DNA of 64,000 nt from Lusitaniella coriacea LEGE 07157 (GCF_015207425.1 NZ_JADEWZ010000018.1:1-64000), one strand, 5' to 3'. Numbered from the stretch's first letter, positions 44,221 through 53,911 are shown. Made by a program: numbers and translations. Notes: generated by a model not told the origin, from the sequence alone.

Positions 44221-47082
44221 TTATAGAAGATGTAAGTGTTTTTGTAAAAATGCTCGCCCAACTCGACTATTAAACCCATAGCTTCCATGAGTTTTTCCAA
44301 GCCGATTAAACTGAGATTGCAGACTATCATTTTCAAGAGTGTAGGTCAACTTACCGTCTAACTGTTCTAAAATCTCTAACACAAGATCTTTGATTTCATC
44401 TGATGTATTATCAATAAACTGAATACCTTGTGCTAGATAAAAATTACTGTGGAAGTTTTCTGCTAGAAAAGAAGACCAGATTTCTTCAAATGTGAGATAT
44501 CTTTTTTCTGGAATCGACCAATAGAGTTTTGGGATGTACAAATTATTAAAATAAAAAGGTCGGGCAACAATAGGATTGTAATTAGTCAGCGCGCAGGGAA
44601 TGCCAAAGGCAGGAGGAATCATACAAGGACCCGAAGCGGTTCCCAGGTAAAAGTGACAGCAAGCACACAAAAAAACATCCATCCAGTCGCTTTTCATTTC
44701 GCTGTGAGCGTAATCGATAACCTGCTTCATAGGAGGGAGAGGCTTCATTGTTGGGTCGCCAATACGAATCACCCACCCTCCTTGTTCTACAATCGTTTGA
44801 ATGGCAAGTAAGTAGGTTTGGATATCAGCGTTGCGGTGATTATTGGGAGGTCGATCTTTGTCCCCGGTATATCCCGATTCTCTGACGTGAAGGCAGACAA
44901 ACCAAGCATCTTTAGGAACGCCGAGTTTCTGCAAACAATTCCAACCGCGATGGGTATCGGAATCGGATAAGGTAAGTAAAGGCGCTCGTTTCTCCTCGTG
45001 CCACTGTTTTTCTACCTCAGCAATAAGTTGGTCAACCGCTTGTGCTTGACCTTGACGAAAACCAACCACATTAATTCGTTCTTCTAAATATTGGGCAATA
45101 GGGGTAAATTCTTGAATGGTGTCAGGGTCGGAAATGATTTTAATGTAAGGACTCCAATAATTGAGAAAACAGGGATTAACCATTTTGTCTGGAGGGACTA
45201 ATACAGCAGTTCGGCATGAAGTTCGCCAACCTAAAATCCCCATTTTGACGTAGTAGTCTAATAGCGTAATGTGTCCGATTCCGTTGGGAATACAGAGAAT
45301 TAATCGAAGATCGATTTTATCTAGAAGTTTTTCTTTTGCTAGTTTTTTCTGAACCTCAGCCGCTTTCTGGTAAATTGCTAATGCTTCATTTTTTCTCCCG
45401 ATAATGAGCAAGTTATCTCCCGCTTTGTAATAGGCTTCTAGCCAATCGTTTTTCAAAGTAAAAGCTTGTTTCCAATGCGCGATCGCGCGCTCAAAACTTG
45501 GCATAGCTTCATCGCTCTCAATATCGCTGTAGTAAAGCTTTTCCAGCATATTACCCAAGCGAAAGTGCGCCTCCGCAGCATCAAGAGAAAGTACTGTGCA
45601 TAACTGATATTTTTGTGCGGCTTGTTCCCATAAACTTTGGCACTCAAGAATTGACCCAATTTGTAAGAAAACATCGAACAAGTCAGGTGAGATTCTTGGG
45701 TGTTTTTGCTCGATCTGTCGATCGATCCCTTCAGGATTGGGTAAAGCACTTTTAAGATCGATTCGTGAATCAACCTCCTTTAATCCCAACGTAATAGCTT
45801 TTTGATAATCTTGAATTGCTTTGCTCAACTGACCATCAAACTCTAGAGCATTACCTCGATAGAAGTAAGCCACAGACCAATTAGGCTGTAAAGCGATAAC
45901 TTTTTGGTATTGCTCGATAGCTTTTTGGTGTTTGCCCAAGTTGAGTAAGGAATGACCGAGCTTGAAGTGAGTTTCTGCAACAGGAGGTTGAAGAACCAGT
46001 ACCCGATACCAACTTTGAGCTGCGTTTTCCCAATTACTTTGGCTAAAGAATAGTTCTCCCAAACATCGATGGGGATCTACCCATTCTGGTTGTAGCGCGA
46101 TCGCGCTCTGATAACTCTCAATTGCCTCATTTAATTTGCCTTGATGAGAAAGGATATTGCCTAAGTTGAAGTGAGAATCAGCCTTATCCGGTTGCAGCGC
46201 GATCGCGGATTCAAAACACTTTTGCGCCTGTTCTAATTGCTCTTGAGCTTTGAAGGCTTCTGCGAGGTATAAATGAGGTTCTACCCATTCCGGTTGCAGC
46301 GCGATCGCGCTCTGATAACTCTCAATTGCCCTCTCTAATTTGCCCTGATGAAAAAGAATATTGCCTAAATTGAAGTGAGAATCGGCTCTCTCCGGTTGCA
46401 GCGCGATCGCGGATTCAAAACATTCTTTTGCTTGTTCGAGATGTCCTAGGGCTTTGAAGGCTTCTGCGAGGTATAAATGAGGGTCTACCCATTCTGGTTG
46501 CAGTGCGATCGCGTTCTTATAGTTCTCAATGGCTTCCTCTAATTGACCCTGATTGTTCAGAGCATTGGCAAGATTAAAATAAACCTCTGCTCTTTCGGGT
46601 TCAAGCGTCAGAACTTTTTTGTAAATTGCTGCTGCTTTGTTAAACTGACTTTGGTTTAGTAGTGCATTCCCCAATAGCCAAAAAGCATCTACCCAACGAG
46701 GCTGTAGCGGTATAGCCTGTTGGTATTGTTCAAATGCCTCATCCCATCGCTCTTGTTGGGCGAGAACCTTCCCATAATTGAAGTGTAATTCTTCCTCGTT
46801 GAAACCCAGCGCGATCGCCTGTTGATAATCCTGAGTTGCTTCCTGTAACTGCTCTCCTACGGCGAAAGCGTTTCCTCGGTAGTAGTAAGCAGACGCATGA
46901 TTAGGATAGAGCGCGATCGCTTGATTGTACTTTTCAAGAGCTTCTGCGAATTTCCCTTGTGCTAAGAGAATATTTCCGGAGTTTACAATTTCATCTAAAG
47001 ACCAAAAATTGAACCGACGAATCAGGTTAAGGAAATATTTTAGCCAGGGAAACTTTTTCAAGAGTGGCAGAAAACGCTGCAT
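44221..47082 (-). CDS. TPR-glycosyltransferase (TIGR04372-like)
   Basis: The 953-residue protein begins with a basic amphipathic helix (QRFLPLLKKFPWLKYFLNLI), then about 14 TPRs (residues 30-585). The C-terminal domain (about 588-953) has WFVCLHVRESGYTGDKDRPP, RNADIQTYLLAIQTIVE, GGWVIRIGDPTMKPLPPM, DYAHSEMKSDWMDVFLC and CHFYLGTASGP. That domain matches my memory of the TIGR04372 glycosyltransferases of surface-polysaccharide clusters. The TPRs may bind a partner enzyme or the glycan carrier. A DNA-level 204-bp repeat lies within (see separate entry). The acceptor is unknown. Confidence 0.8.
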   Translation of the reverse strand: MQRFLPLLKKFPWLKYFLNLIRRFNFWSLDEIVNSGNILLAQGKFAEALEKYNQAIALYPNHASAYYYRGNAFAVGEQLQEATQDYQQAIALGFNEEELHFNYGKVLAQQERWDEAFEQYQQAIPLQPRWVDAFWLLGNALLNQSQFNKAAAIYKKVLTLEPERAEVYFNLANALNNQGQLEEAIENYKNAIALQPEWVDPHLYLAEAFKALGHLEQAKECFESAIALQPERADSHFNLGNILFHQGKLERAIESYQSAIALQPEWVEPHLYLAEAFKAQEQLEQAQKCFESAIALQPDKADSHFNLGNILSHQGKLNEAIESYQSAIALQPEWVDPHRCLGELFFSQSNWENAAQSWYRVLVLQPPVAETHFKLGHSLLNLGKHQKAIEQYQKVIALQPNWSVAYFYRGNALEFDGQLSKAIQDYQKAITLGLKEVDSRIDLKSALPNPEGIDRQIEQKHPRISPDLFDVFLQIGSILECQSLWEQAAQKYQLCTVLSLDAAEAHFRLGNMLEKLYYSDIESDEAMPSFERAIAHWKQAFTLKNDWLEAYYKAGDNLLIIGRKNEALAIYQKAAEVQKKLAKEKLLDKIDLRLILCIPNGIGHITLLDYYVKMGILGWRTSCRTAVLVPPDKMVNPCFLNYWSPYIKIISDPDTIQEFTPIAQYLEERINVVGFRQGQAQAVDQLIAEVEKQWHEEKRAPLLTLSDSDTHRGWNCLQKLGVPKDAWFVCLHVRESGYTGDKDRPPNNHRNADIQTYLLAIQTIVEQGGWVIRIGDPTMKPLPPMKQVIDYAHSEMKSDWMDVFLCACCHFYLGTASGPCMIPPAFGIPCALTNYNPIVARPFYFNNLYIPKLYWSIPEKRYLTFEEIWSSFLAENFHSNFYLAQGIQFIDNTSDEIKDLVLEILEQLDGKLTYTLENDSLQSQFNRLGKTHGSYGFNSRVGRAFLQKHLHLL
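46069..46542. repeat. 204-bp (68-codon) tandem repeat within the TPR gene
   Basis: Units 46339-46542 and 46135-46338 are nearly identical in protein and highly similar in DNA, and a partial third copy follows (46069-46134). Each holds two TPRs (AIALQPEWV-PHLYLAEAFKA and ESAIALQP--ADSHFNLGNIL). HIP1 sites recur at the AIAL codons. This looks like recent unequal recombination inside the gene. Confidence 0.7.
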
Positions 47083-47261
47083 GGTTTTTAGGGAGGAAAA
47101 TTGCGAACAGGTGCAAAGGTTGAGTATAAACCCTAAAACCTAATTGCCTGTCCCCATCATTAAGCTACCAATCGTAGCAGATGGACAGAAGAGAACTCTC
47201 TATCTAGCAATCTATTGAGGAACGCGCGATCGCGTCCCTCCATTAAAAAAGGTATTAATCT

Positions 47262-49292
47262 TTAGTCAAGAAGATCTCTATACTTTTGCAGGAAATTTCG
47301 CCCTAACCGACTAGGATAACTCGTGTACTGAGAAGAAATCCGATCTAACTGCTCTTGCAGGCAAATATCTTCTTCTGTGTACTCAATACTGCCCTCCAAA
47401 CGTTCCAGCATTTCCACCACTAGGGCATTAATCTCCTCTAGGGTATTGTCTACGGGTTTAATGCCCTTCTCAATCAAGAATGGAGCGTATTGAATGTATC
47501 CAATAGAAGGATCTATAACCTCGGCAAAGGATAAGTATCGCTGCTCTGGTTCTGACCAGTAAAGCTTGGGAAGCAGTACGTCAGCACTATAAGCAGAGCG
47601 AATTCCCATCGGAGTCCAGTTAGTAATCGCACACGGTACGCCGAATGTTGGCGGAACGTGAGACAATCCAGAAGTCGTGCCAATATAGAAGCGACAAGCT
47701 CCACATAAGAAAACATCCATCCAATCGCTTTTAATCGAACTATGGGCATAGTCAATCACCTGCGGTTGAGGGGGTAGGGGTTTCATGCTCGGATCGCCAA
47801 CGCGAATAACCCATCCCCCTCGCTCTACAATAGTTTGAATGGCAAGGGAGTAGGTGTCGATATTTGCATTGCGGAAGGTTTGATATAAACCCTTGGAATC
47901 TTTGTGAAAACCTGGTTCGCGGACGTGAAGGCAGACAAACCAAGCATCCCTCGGAACGCCAAGAGTTTCAAGTGCTTGCCATCCCCGTTCCCGGTGAGAT
48001 TCTGACAGACTCAATAGCGGGTGTCGATTTTCTGCTTCCCACTGTTTTTGTATGATTGCCCAAGCTTCAAAATAAGGTAGCGTTCGACCATCCGAAAATG
48101 TTACGCCAGCCAGCACATCTTCAGAACAATCTTTGAGAAAGGAGAGTTGCTGAATCACAGCAGGCTCGCTCACAACGTCGATGTAAGATTTCCAATAGTC
48201 CAATAAGCAGGAGTTAACGATTTGATTAGGAGGGGTCAGAAGAATGGTGTGTCGATGGGTTTGACGATCTAAAAGACCCATTTTCACGTAGTAATCTAAC
48301 AAGCCAATATGACCGATGACAGAACTCCAGGTGGAGGATAAGCAGCGAACATTAATCTGACTAAGCTTTTTCTCTTTCGCCTTTTGCGCTTGCTCCTGAT
48401 AGCCTTGCTGTAGCACATCGATCATTTGCGCGCGATCGCCTCTGAACATTAAGCGAATAGCTAAGTCGTTATATAGCACCATATCGCCAGGTTTGAGTGC
48501 CATCGCCTTCCCCCAAGCGGTTTTGGCTTCCTCCAGCCGATTCATCCGGTCGAGAGTATTGCCGAGGAAGTGATACCCTTGAGCAAAATCAGGTCTGCAT
48601 GACAGTTCCTTACGGTAGTACTCAACTGCCTCCTCGAGTTTGCCTTGATAAGTTAGTGCCGTCGCAAAGTTAAAGCGGAATCCGTGTAAGTTGGGGTTGA
48701 GTGCAAGTACTTTTTCGTAAATTTCAACGGCTCGATCGTACTGCTGTAGCGATAAAAGGGCGTTGCCATAATAGAAGTAGGTTTCTGCTGAATCTGACTG
48801 ACGCGCGATCGCGCCCTTATAACTCTCAATCGCCTCCTCCATTTTGCCTTGCCCTGTCAGAGCATTGCCCATATTCACGTAGAGATCGCCCCAGTCTAAC
48901 CCTAGGGCAATTGCGGAGTTGTAATCTTGAAGCGCATCATCCAAATCTCCTTTAGAGGAAAAGGCATTGCCACGATAATAGTAAGCAGCTCCCCAGTCCG
49001 GTTTGAGCGCGATCGCTTGGTTATAATTCTCTAGCGCCTCGCCAACACTATTTTGTAGAATTAAGGTATTACCCCTTTCTAAATAAGCAACAGCCAATGC
49101 TTCAGAAGATTGATTCTGTTCTTCTTGCGAAACTGGACGTAGAACGCTGAATAAATAATAGGCAAGATAGAAGAATACTTTTTTGAGCAAACGCAACACT
49201 CTTGGCAGAATGGGAGCGTTTTTAAAGCGTAGTTTAACTAGAGCCTGAACTTGCTCCCAGGAACTATTTTTATCTGGAGTAAAAACAACCAC
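47262..49292 (-). CDS. TPR-glycosyltransferase (TIGR04372-like), paralogue
   Basis: The 676-residue paralogue of the downstream gene starts at GTG 49292, with AGGA 9 bases upstream. It has an N-terminal hydrophobic helix (about 28-52), about six TPRs (residues 68-285) and the same C-terminal glycosyltransferase-like domain (about 312-676) with WFVCLHVREPGFHKDSKGLY, RNANIDTYSLAIQTIVE, GGWVIRVGDPSMKPLPP and CRFYIGTTSGLSHVPP. Two copies in tandem suggest duplication with divergence, for two different glycosidic links or for chain-length variation. Confidence 0.8.
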   Translation of the reverse strand: MVVFTPDKNSSWEQVQALVKLRFKNAPILPRVLRLLKKVFFYLAYYLFSVLRPVSQEEQNQSSEALAVAYLERGNTLILQNSVGEALENYNQAIALKPDWGAAYYYRGNAFSSKGDLDDALQDYNSAIALGLDWGDLYVNMGNALTGQGKMEEAIESYKGAIARQSDSAETYFYYGNALLSLQQYDRAVEIYEKVLALNPNLHGFRFNFATALTYQGKLEEAVEYYRKELSCRPDFAQGYHFLGNTLDRMNRLEEAKTAWGKAMALKPGDMVLYNDLAIRLMFRGDRAQMIDVLQQGYQEQAQKAKEKKLSQINVRCLSSTWSSVIGHIGLLDYYVKMGLLDRQTHRHTILLTPPNQIVNSCLLDYWKSYIDVVSEPAVIQQLSFLKDCSEDVLAGVTFSDGRTLPYFEAWAIIQKQWEAENRHPLLSLSESHRERGWQALETLGVPRDAWFVCLHVREPGFHKDSKGLYQTFRNANIDTYSLAIQTIVERGGWVIRVGDPSMKPLPPQPQVIDYAHSSIKSDWMDVFLCGACRFYIGTTSGLSHVPPTFGVPCAITNWTPMGIRSAYSADVLLPKLYWSEPEQRYLSFAEVIDPSIGYIQYAPFLIEKGIKPVDNTLEEINALVVEMLERLEGSIEYTEEDICLQEQLDRISSQYTSYPSRLGRNFLQKYRDLLD

Positions 49293-49321
49293 AATAATTT
49301 CCTACCTCACACCACAAATAT

Positions 49322-49999
49322 TTATTTTCGACCGACACACAAAGCAAATAGATAATGCGCCATCGGATGAAAACCCGTATGGACAACCTCATCATTCATC
49401 GAGAACATAAAAACATTGAAAAAATAATTTTGCATCAATGCTTTAAGCTCTTTCTGATCCTTGCAATTAATATGACCCTGTTTGCTTCCCTCAGAAGCAT
49501 AAACTTGTGACTGAATTGAGGGCGCACCAACAATTAAAACACCATTCTCACTCAAAGATTGAGCGATATTATTCACAAACGTGCATTCATCTTCTTTGGG
49601 AATATGCTCGATGACATCCAGGGAATAAGCGGCATCAAAACCCCCTTCAACTGGCCCTGAGAGCATATCGTGAACGCGACAGTCGAATGTCCAAGGGTCT
49701 TCCATTTGCTCGTTCACATGATCGACAAATACCGGATCGAAGTCAATGGCACAAATCGAACCCACTTCTTGCAGAACGATGCGCGTGGCAAAAGCATCTC
49801 CACAACCAACTTCCAACACTTTTTGTTTGCCACTTAACATTTTTGAGACAAATTTATACCTCGACAGAACAAACAGTAAGCGTCGCGGATCCTGGTGCCA
49901 CGTTGCATTTGCTCGGAACCCAAGCTGTGTCAGCCCTTTAGTTTGACCAAGCGTTATATGCTCTTGATATTGAGGCTCTTTCGTTGTCGCTTCATCCAT
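49322..49999 (-). CDS. Class I SAM-dependent methyltransferase
   Basis: The 225-residue protein has motif I VLEVGCGDAFATRIVLQEV, the acidic loop AIDFDPVFVDHVNEQ and the FDAAYSLDVIEHI motif. The start was taken at ATG 49999; a TTG two codons upstream is also open. The N-terminal GQTKGLTQLGFRANATWHQD and the sugar-cluster setting suggest an O- or N-methyltransferase for a glycan. The acceptor is unknown. It is the first gene upstream of the two TPR-glycosyltransferases, on the same strand. Confidence 0.83.
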   Translation of the reverse strand: MDEATTKEPQYQEHITLGQTKGLTQLGFRANATWHQDPRRLLFVLSRYKFVSKMLSGKQKVLEVGCGDAFATRIVLQEVGSICAIDFDPVFVDHVNEQMEDPWTFDCRVHDMLSGPVEGGFDAAYSLDVIEHIPKEDECTFVNNIAQSLSENGVLIVGAPSIQSQVYASEGSKQGHINCKDQKELKALMQNYFFNVFMFSMNDEVVHTGFHPMAHYLFALCVGRK

Positions 50000-50093
50000 A
50001 AACAAGCCGAGAATTATCTTGATTGATTACGCGATCGATCATACTAGCTTCAGTCTCGATCTTCAGCGCAAAAATAGACGAACCGGATAGTTC

Positions 50094-50543
50094 TCAGGTT
50101 TCCTGAAATAACAAACTAGCTCTCGCGACTTGCTCAATGCCGTTTTCTGCTTCCATCGCAATTGTTCTGCAACTCAAAATATCTTCGATTAGGCTAATCT
50201 GCTCCCCTCTCGCAATGACCAATTCTTCCAGTGCAAAATGTACCTCGCATTCTTTGCTCAAGATAGTCTCATAAAGCTGTTTTCTTCGCTTCCACTCCCC
50301 AGGCAATAAATCTAGAGAATAGAAAACCAAGCCAGCTAGATTAATTAGCTCTTCTTGTAGTGAATTGAGCATCATATAACAATTATCCATATAATACTCT
50401 GTGGCACTCAAAAGAAAAAGCATATTGTTTTTTTGAGTGTAGTTGCGAATTACTAAATTCTGGACTCTTTGGGGAATAATTTGTCCTGCGATTTCACGAC
50501 TAGAAATATAGCCTCGCCATCCCAATTTCGATTTTATTGACAT
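50094..50543 (-). CDS. LIC12192-like 'sporadic carbohydrate cluster' protein
   Basis: The 149-residue protein starts KSKLGWRGYISSREIAGQII followed by PQRVQNLVIRNYTQKN. It has LFLLSATEYYMDNCYMMLNS and VHFALEELVI, the signature pattern I remember for the LIC12192 family (TIGR04323-type), a group of unknown function in sporadic carbohydrate clusters of Leptospira and other bacteria. The fold may be resolvase-like, judging from the short alternating segments; this is a guess. Its start overlaps the 2OG oxygenase-like gene by 10 bases, so the two are coupled. Confidence 0.7.
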   Translation of the reverse strand: MSIKSKLGWRGYISSREIAGQIIPQRVQNLVIRNYTQKNNMLFLLSATEYYMDNCYMMLNSLQEELINLAGLVFYSLDLLPGEWKRRKQLYETILSKECEVHFALEELVIARGEQISLIEDILSCRTIAMEAENGIEQVARASLLFQET

Positions 50544-51337
50544 TGTGGTTTTGTATAACTCATTCCAATTCGAGTGGTTGGACGGATTGTAATGGGCAGG
50601 AATGACTCTCCTAATCCCTTAGTGCCGTAAGGCGAAAGCAAGCTTTTAAAACGTACATTAATTGTCCAGCGCGTTTCTTTCTCTTTATTAACACAATTGC
50701 CATGAGGGAGAGAGTGAGAAAAAATTACTGCATGACCATAGGGAACATCCAGCCAAACGAGTTGTTCTTGAATTGCTTGAAAGAATTCTTCGGAATTAAG
50801 TTTAGAGTATTCTTGGAAATTTTGATAAACGCGATCCGAAGCAGGTTTAGGCAAAATAAACATCGACTTGGTGCAATAGCAATCCACTAAGGGGAGCCAG
50901 AAGACCACTTCATAAGGAGAATTTCCCGACCAAACATCGGAATGAACAGGTAATAGCGAACTGTTGTCTCCTGGCAATTGAATACTAAGATTGCAGCTTC
51001 TTTGCATTGCTAGCTCATTGCCAACTAATCGATCGAGGTATTGCTTCCCCAAGAAATACACCAGATGATTAATGGACTTGTCTTGTGCGAGATGAGAAAT
51101 CAATTTTACTCGAAAGTTATTTAACTGCTCGACTGCTACAAAAGTGTGAGTTTTATCAAAAAAAGAATCTCGACCTAGCTTTTTTTCTAAAGCAAGTAAT
51201 TTTGTCCCTGCTTCATATAAACTCACTTTGATTTGATTCAAAATTGTAATATCTTTTATCGGAAAAATAAGGTAACCATTTTCTAAAAATTTTTGAATTA
51301 TTTCATTCTCTTCTAAGGTAAAGAAGGGATTTTTCAT
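50534..51337 (-). CDS. 2OG-Fe(II) oxygenase-like protein of a sporadic carbohydrate cluster
   Basis: The 267-residue protein starts at ATG 51337 with GAGG upstream. The iron site HSD in LLPVHSDVWSGNSPYEVVFW and the distal HGNCVNKEKETRWTINVRFK (His and Arg) fit the cupin-fold 2OG dioxygenases. SLLSPYGTKGLGESFLPI is a conserved-looking tail. It resembles the family found beside LIC12192 proteins (TIGR04324-type). It could hydroxylate or oxidatively modify a sugar or lipid. The exact reaction is unknown. Confidence 0.72.
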   Translation of the reverse strand: MKNPFFTLEENEIIQKFLENGYLIFPIKDITILNQIKVSLYEAGTKLLALEKKLGRDSFFDKTHTFVAVEQLNNFRVKLISHLAQDKSINHLVYFLGKQYLDRLVGNELAMQRSCNLSIQLPGDNSSLLPVHSDVWSGNSPYEVVFWLPLVDCYCTKSMFILPKPASDRVYQNFQEYSKLNSEEFFQAIQEQLVWLDVPYGHAVIFSHSLPHGNCVNKEKETRWTINVRFKSLLSPYGTKGLGESFLPITIRPTTRIGMSYTKPQCQ

Positions 51338-51450
51338 GAAAATATTCCTCTTGCTTATCTCCAGAAAAGTACTTGAGTTATTTGAGGCGGAACGCAAGCT
51401 AAAATTTCAATGCTATTCTTTACAACCTTTTTTAAGCAAATCAATAGAAA

Positions 51451-52113
51451 TCACTCAAAAAAGATATATCCGAAATCTCCTGTATAGCCACTCTGTTGAG
51501 CAAACCACTCCCATTCCTGGGGAGTATAGAAGGTTTCGCAGGTTAGTTGCCAATAAAGTAGGTTCACTCTTTCTCGTTCATTCCGATAAGACTCAATAAG
51601 AACATATTTATTTTCTTTGCCAACGCGCTCGATTTCTTGAAGCACTTTGTGCAATTCGTAGTTATATAAGTTGTGGAGTGTTGTGATGGAAACAATAAAG
51701 TCAAAGCTGTCATCAGGATAAGGTAAGTCAGTTGCATTACCTATTTGCAAAAACGGTTTAACTTCTTCCTTGGCATTGGCAATTGCATACTCAGAAATAT
51801 CAATTCCGGCAATTTCAATACCTGGGACAGCTTGAGTGAATTCGTATAGGAGGTAGCCTTTTCCACATCCTACATCAAGAATTTTATCGCCAGCTTTTAG
51901 TCCATAGTGATCTGCCATTGCCTTAGCAACAGTCAACCAACGCCCATCATAACGATAACCTCCATAGCCATAACGGCGATCTCCATCCCAGTAATCTTTG
52001 CCGTACTGTTTGGCAATGATGGCACATTCTGCCTTGTCATCAGAAGTTACTCGTTCGAGGTAATTACGTTGAGTGCGGGTGTGAAGTCTGGTTACAAAAT
52101 CGAGATTTGCCAC
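51451..52113 (-). CDS. Class I SAM methyltransferase of the LIC12192-associated set
   Basis: The 220-residue protein has YGKDYWDGDRRYGYGGYRYD at its N-terminus, then motif I KILDVGCGKGYLLYEF, GIDISEYAIANAKE and DSFDFIVSITTLHNLYNYEL. The start is GTG 52113 with AGATAG before it. It lies 113 bp upstream of the oxygenase gene and on the same strand. The set of methyltransferase, oxygenase and LIC12192-like gene repeats a pattern I associate with sporadic carbohydrate clusters. The acceptor is unknown. Confidence 0.8.
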   Translation of the reverse strand: MANLDFVTRLHTRTQRNYLERVTSDDKAECAIIAKQYGKDYWDGDRRYGYGGYRYDGRWLTVAKAMADHYGLKAGDKILDVGCGKGYLLYEFTQAVPGIEIAGIDISEYAIANAKEEVKPFLQIGNATDLPYPDDSFDFIVSITTLHNLYNYELHKVLQEIERVGKENKYVLIESYRNERERVNLLYWQLTCETFYTPQEWEWFAQQSGYTGDFGYIFFE

Positions 52114-52264
52114 TTTCTATCTTTTAAACTCCTGAGTAATAATTGAGCTATTCTATGTCAAGAAGAAATACGCGATCTGCAATTTTCCCCATTCAGATTA
52201 TCATTTTTAGTATCTTTTCTAGAAAATTATGCTAGATCGAAAAAAATCTTGCGGTTCTCTACAA

Positions 52265-53911
52265 TCAATCAAACAACCGTCGCCATAAAAAAGACCAGTT
52301 TTTGAGCTTAGGGAGTAAAATTATCGCGATCGCGGCGTAAAGTAAAACTGCCGTTGCGACATAAGCCCCAGATAACGTTGTTGCAGAGGTATAAAAGATT
52401 ACAGATGGAATAAAGCTGAATGCAAAAAATACCAAACATAGAACTAAAAGATCGCCCCTAAGTCGAGTTTTACGAGGTAAGACAAGAATTGCTGAAACCA
52501 CTAGACCAATTGCCCGATAATCAAAGGGATTATAATAGATTCCTTGCTGATAGCCGTTCTTCAATAAATGACGATTCTCCGAATCGCTAAGCAAGCGAAA
52601 AGCAGAGGAATGATTAATTAATATCTGTAAAGCCTTCATTGGTCTTGTATGAAGATGATTCAACAACAGCGCCAAGGGTTGCTCTCGCCAAATGTGAAAA
52701 TAGAAATTTCGCGCACCCTGCTCGTACTCTGAGAAATCGAATTCTGTATGTCCGCCAAAAGAATTTGTAATCGTGTCCTCTGTCCAAATATTAGAGTATC
52801 GGGGACTCTTGCTATCATGCAAATATTTTATAACAGCTCTAACTGCTACACGATCGTCAACATTAACAAGACCATACGGCTTCCCAATATCATGATCGCC
52901 CAATCCCATTACTAGATTATGCCAAAAGGTTCTGCTACCACGATCTGCAAAATAGCGCTCGTTGAAAGTGGCATGTTGATAGGCAGTCAAGCTATGGAAC
53001 CCTACAAGCAACAAGACAGCAGGTAGTAATATTCCAAAGGTTTGTTGAGGAAATTTCGGGATTGAGGGTTTATTAAATCGGTACTTAATAAGTTTATAGG
53101 CAAATAATCCAGCAACAAAGATGATGACTGCCATGTATTGCCAACCCAAGGTTGAACGGCAGTTATAGATGAATAGAAAAATAAAGAGCTGTCCTAATGC
53201 AGTCAGAATTTTTACAGCTCCGACTTTTGAGGAAAGGGTTGAGGAGATTGCCAAGGCAGCAATATGAAAAATTGCCATGTAGGCAAGAATCTCAAAAGTG
53301 CGAGATTCGTACAGGGTAACTTTTGGTGCAGATATGCCCCATAAATTAAATGTTGGTAGAGTTGCAATAATTGCAGCGTTAATGAATATACCGAAGGTCA
53401 AAATGGCAGGATTGAGAAAATAAGCGATTATGTATAAAATTCCTGATAGTGCCAAGATTGCGAAGTAAAAGTAAAATAAGCTACTTAGGTTAGCCCCAAA
53501 TAGGGTGAAAGCAATTTTTATATAATCAGCTAGCCCTCGATCGTCTACAGCCCAATAATAGGTTCGATCGTCAATCGGAATTTCCAGGTTAATACTACCA
53601 GATATTAACTGTTCAACTGACATTGAAGTGTAATTCGACGTAAACCAATTTGCAATAGCTTGATAAGCAGTATAGTCTCCTATCCGATTGTGATAAAGAT
53701 CGGATATTGCTACAGGAAATGCATGGAATAACATACGAGTTGAAACTTTGTCATTATTCAGATTTAATTCTACGGCCCATTCATAAATCAGAAATACAGA
53801 AAATAGAATTAAAGCCGAAAGAACCATGTTGGCTTTATATTTTCTGAAAACCCGATAAAAGTTTTCGATCGCGATATTTTTTTTTGTTGAGATTTTAGAT
53901 TGAGCTCTCAT
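52265..53911 (-). CDS. Multi-pass membrane protein of unknown function
   Basis: The 548-residue protein has about 10 to 12 membrane segments and a long extracytoplasmic part (about residues 320-430) with GDHDIGKPYGLVNVDDRV and RYSNIWTEDTITNSFGGHTE. ATG 53911 was chosen over TTG 53920. I do not recognise the family. Size and setting would fit a GT-C or a polysaccharide polymerase, but no diagnostic motif is visible. It is divergent from the GT2 gene. Confidence 0.7.
   Translation of the reverse strand: MRAQSKISTKKNIAIENFYRVFRKYKANMVLSALILFSVFLIYEWAVELNLNNDKVSTRMLFHAFPVAISDLYHNRIGDYTAYQAIANWFTSNYTSMSVEQLISGSINLEIPIDDRTYYWAVDDRGLADYIKIAFTLFGANLSSLFYFYFAILALSGILYIIAYFLNPAILTFGIFINAAIIATLPTFNLWGISAPKVTLYESRTFEILAYMAIFHIAALAISSTLSSKVGAVKILTALGQLFIFLFIYNCRSTLGWQYMAVIIFVAGLFAYKLIKYRFNKPSIPKFPQQTFGILLPAVLLLVGFHSLTAYQHATFNERYFADRGSRTFWHNLVMGLGDHDIGKPYGLVNVDDRVAVRAVIKYLHDSKSPRYSNIWTEDTITNSFGGHTEFDFSEYEQGARNFYFHIWREQPLALLLNHLHTRPMKALQILINHSSAFRLLSDSENRHLLKNGYQQGIYYNPFDYRAIGLVVSAILVLPRKTRLRGDLLVLCLVFFAFSFIPSVIFYTSATTLSGAYVATAVLLYAAIAIILLPKLKNWSFLWRRLFD

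Noticed and set aside
46069-46542. HIP1-containing direct repeats as a CRISPR or origin
   Set aside because: They encode TPR units in frame; no spacers and no DnaA boxes.
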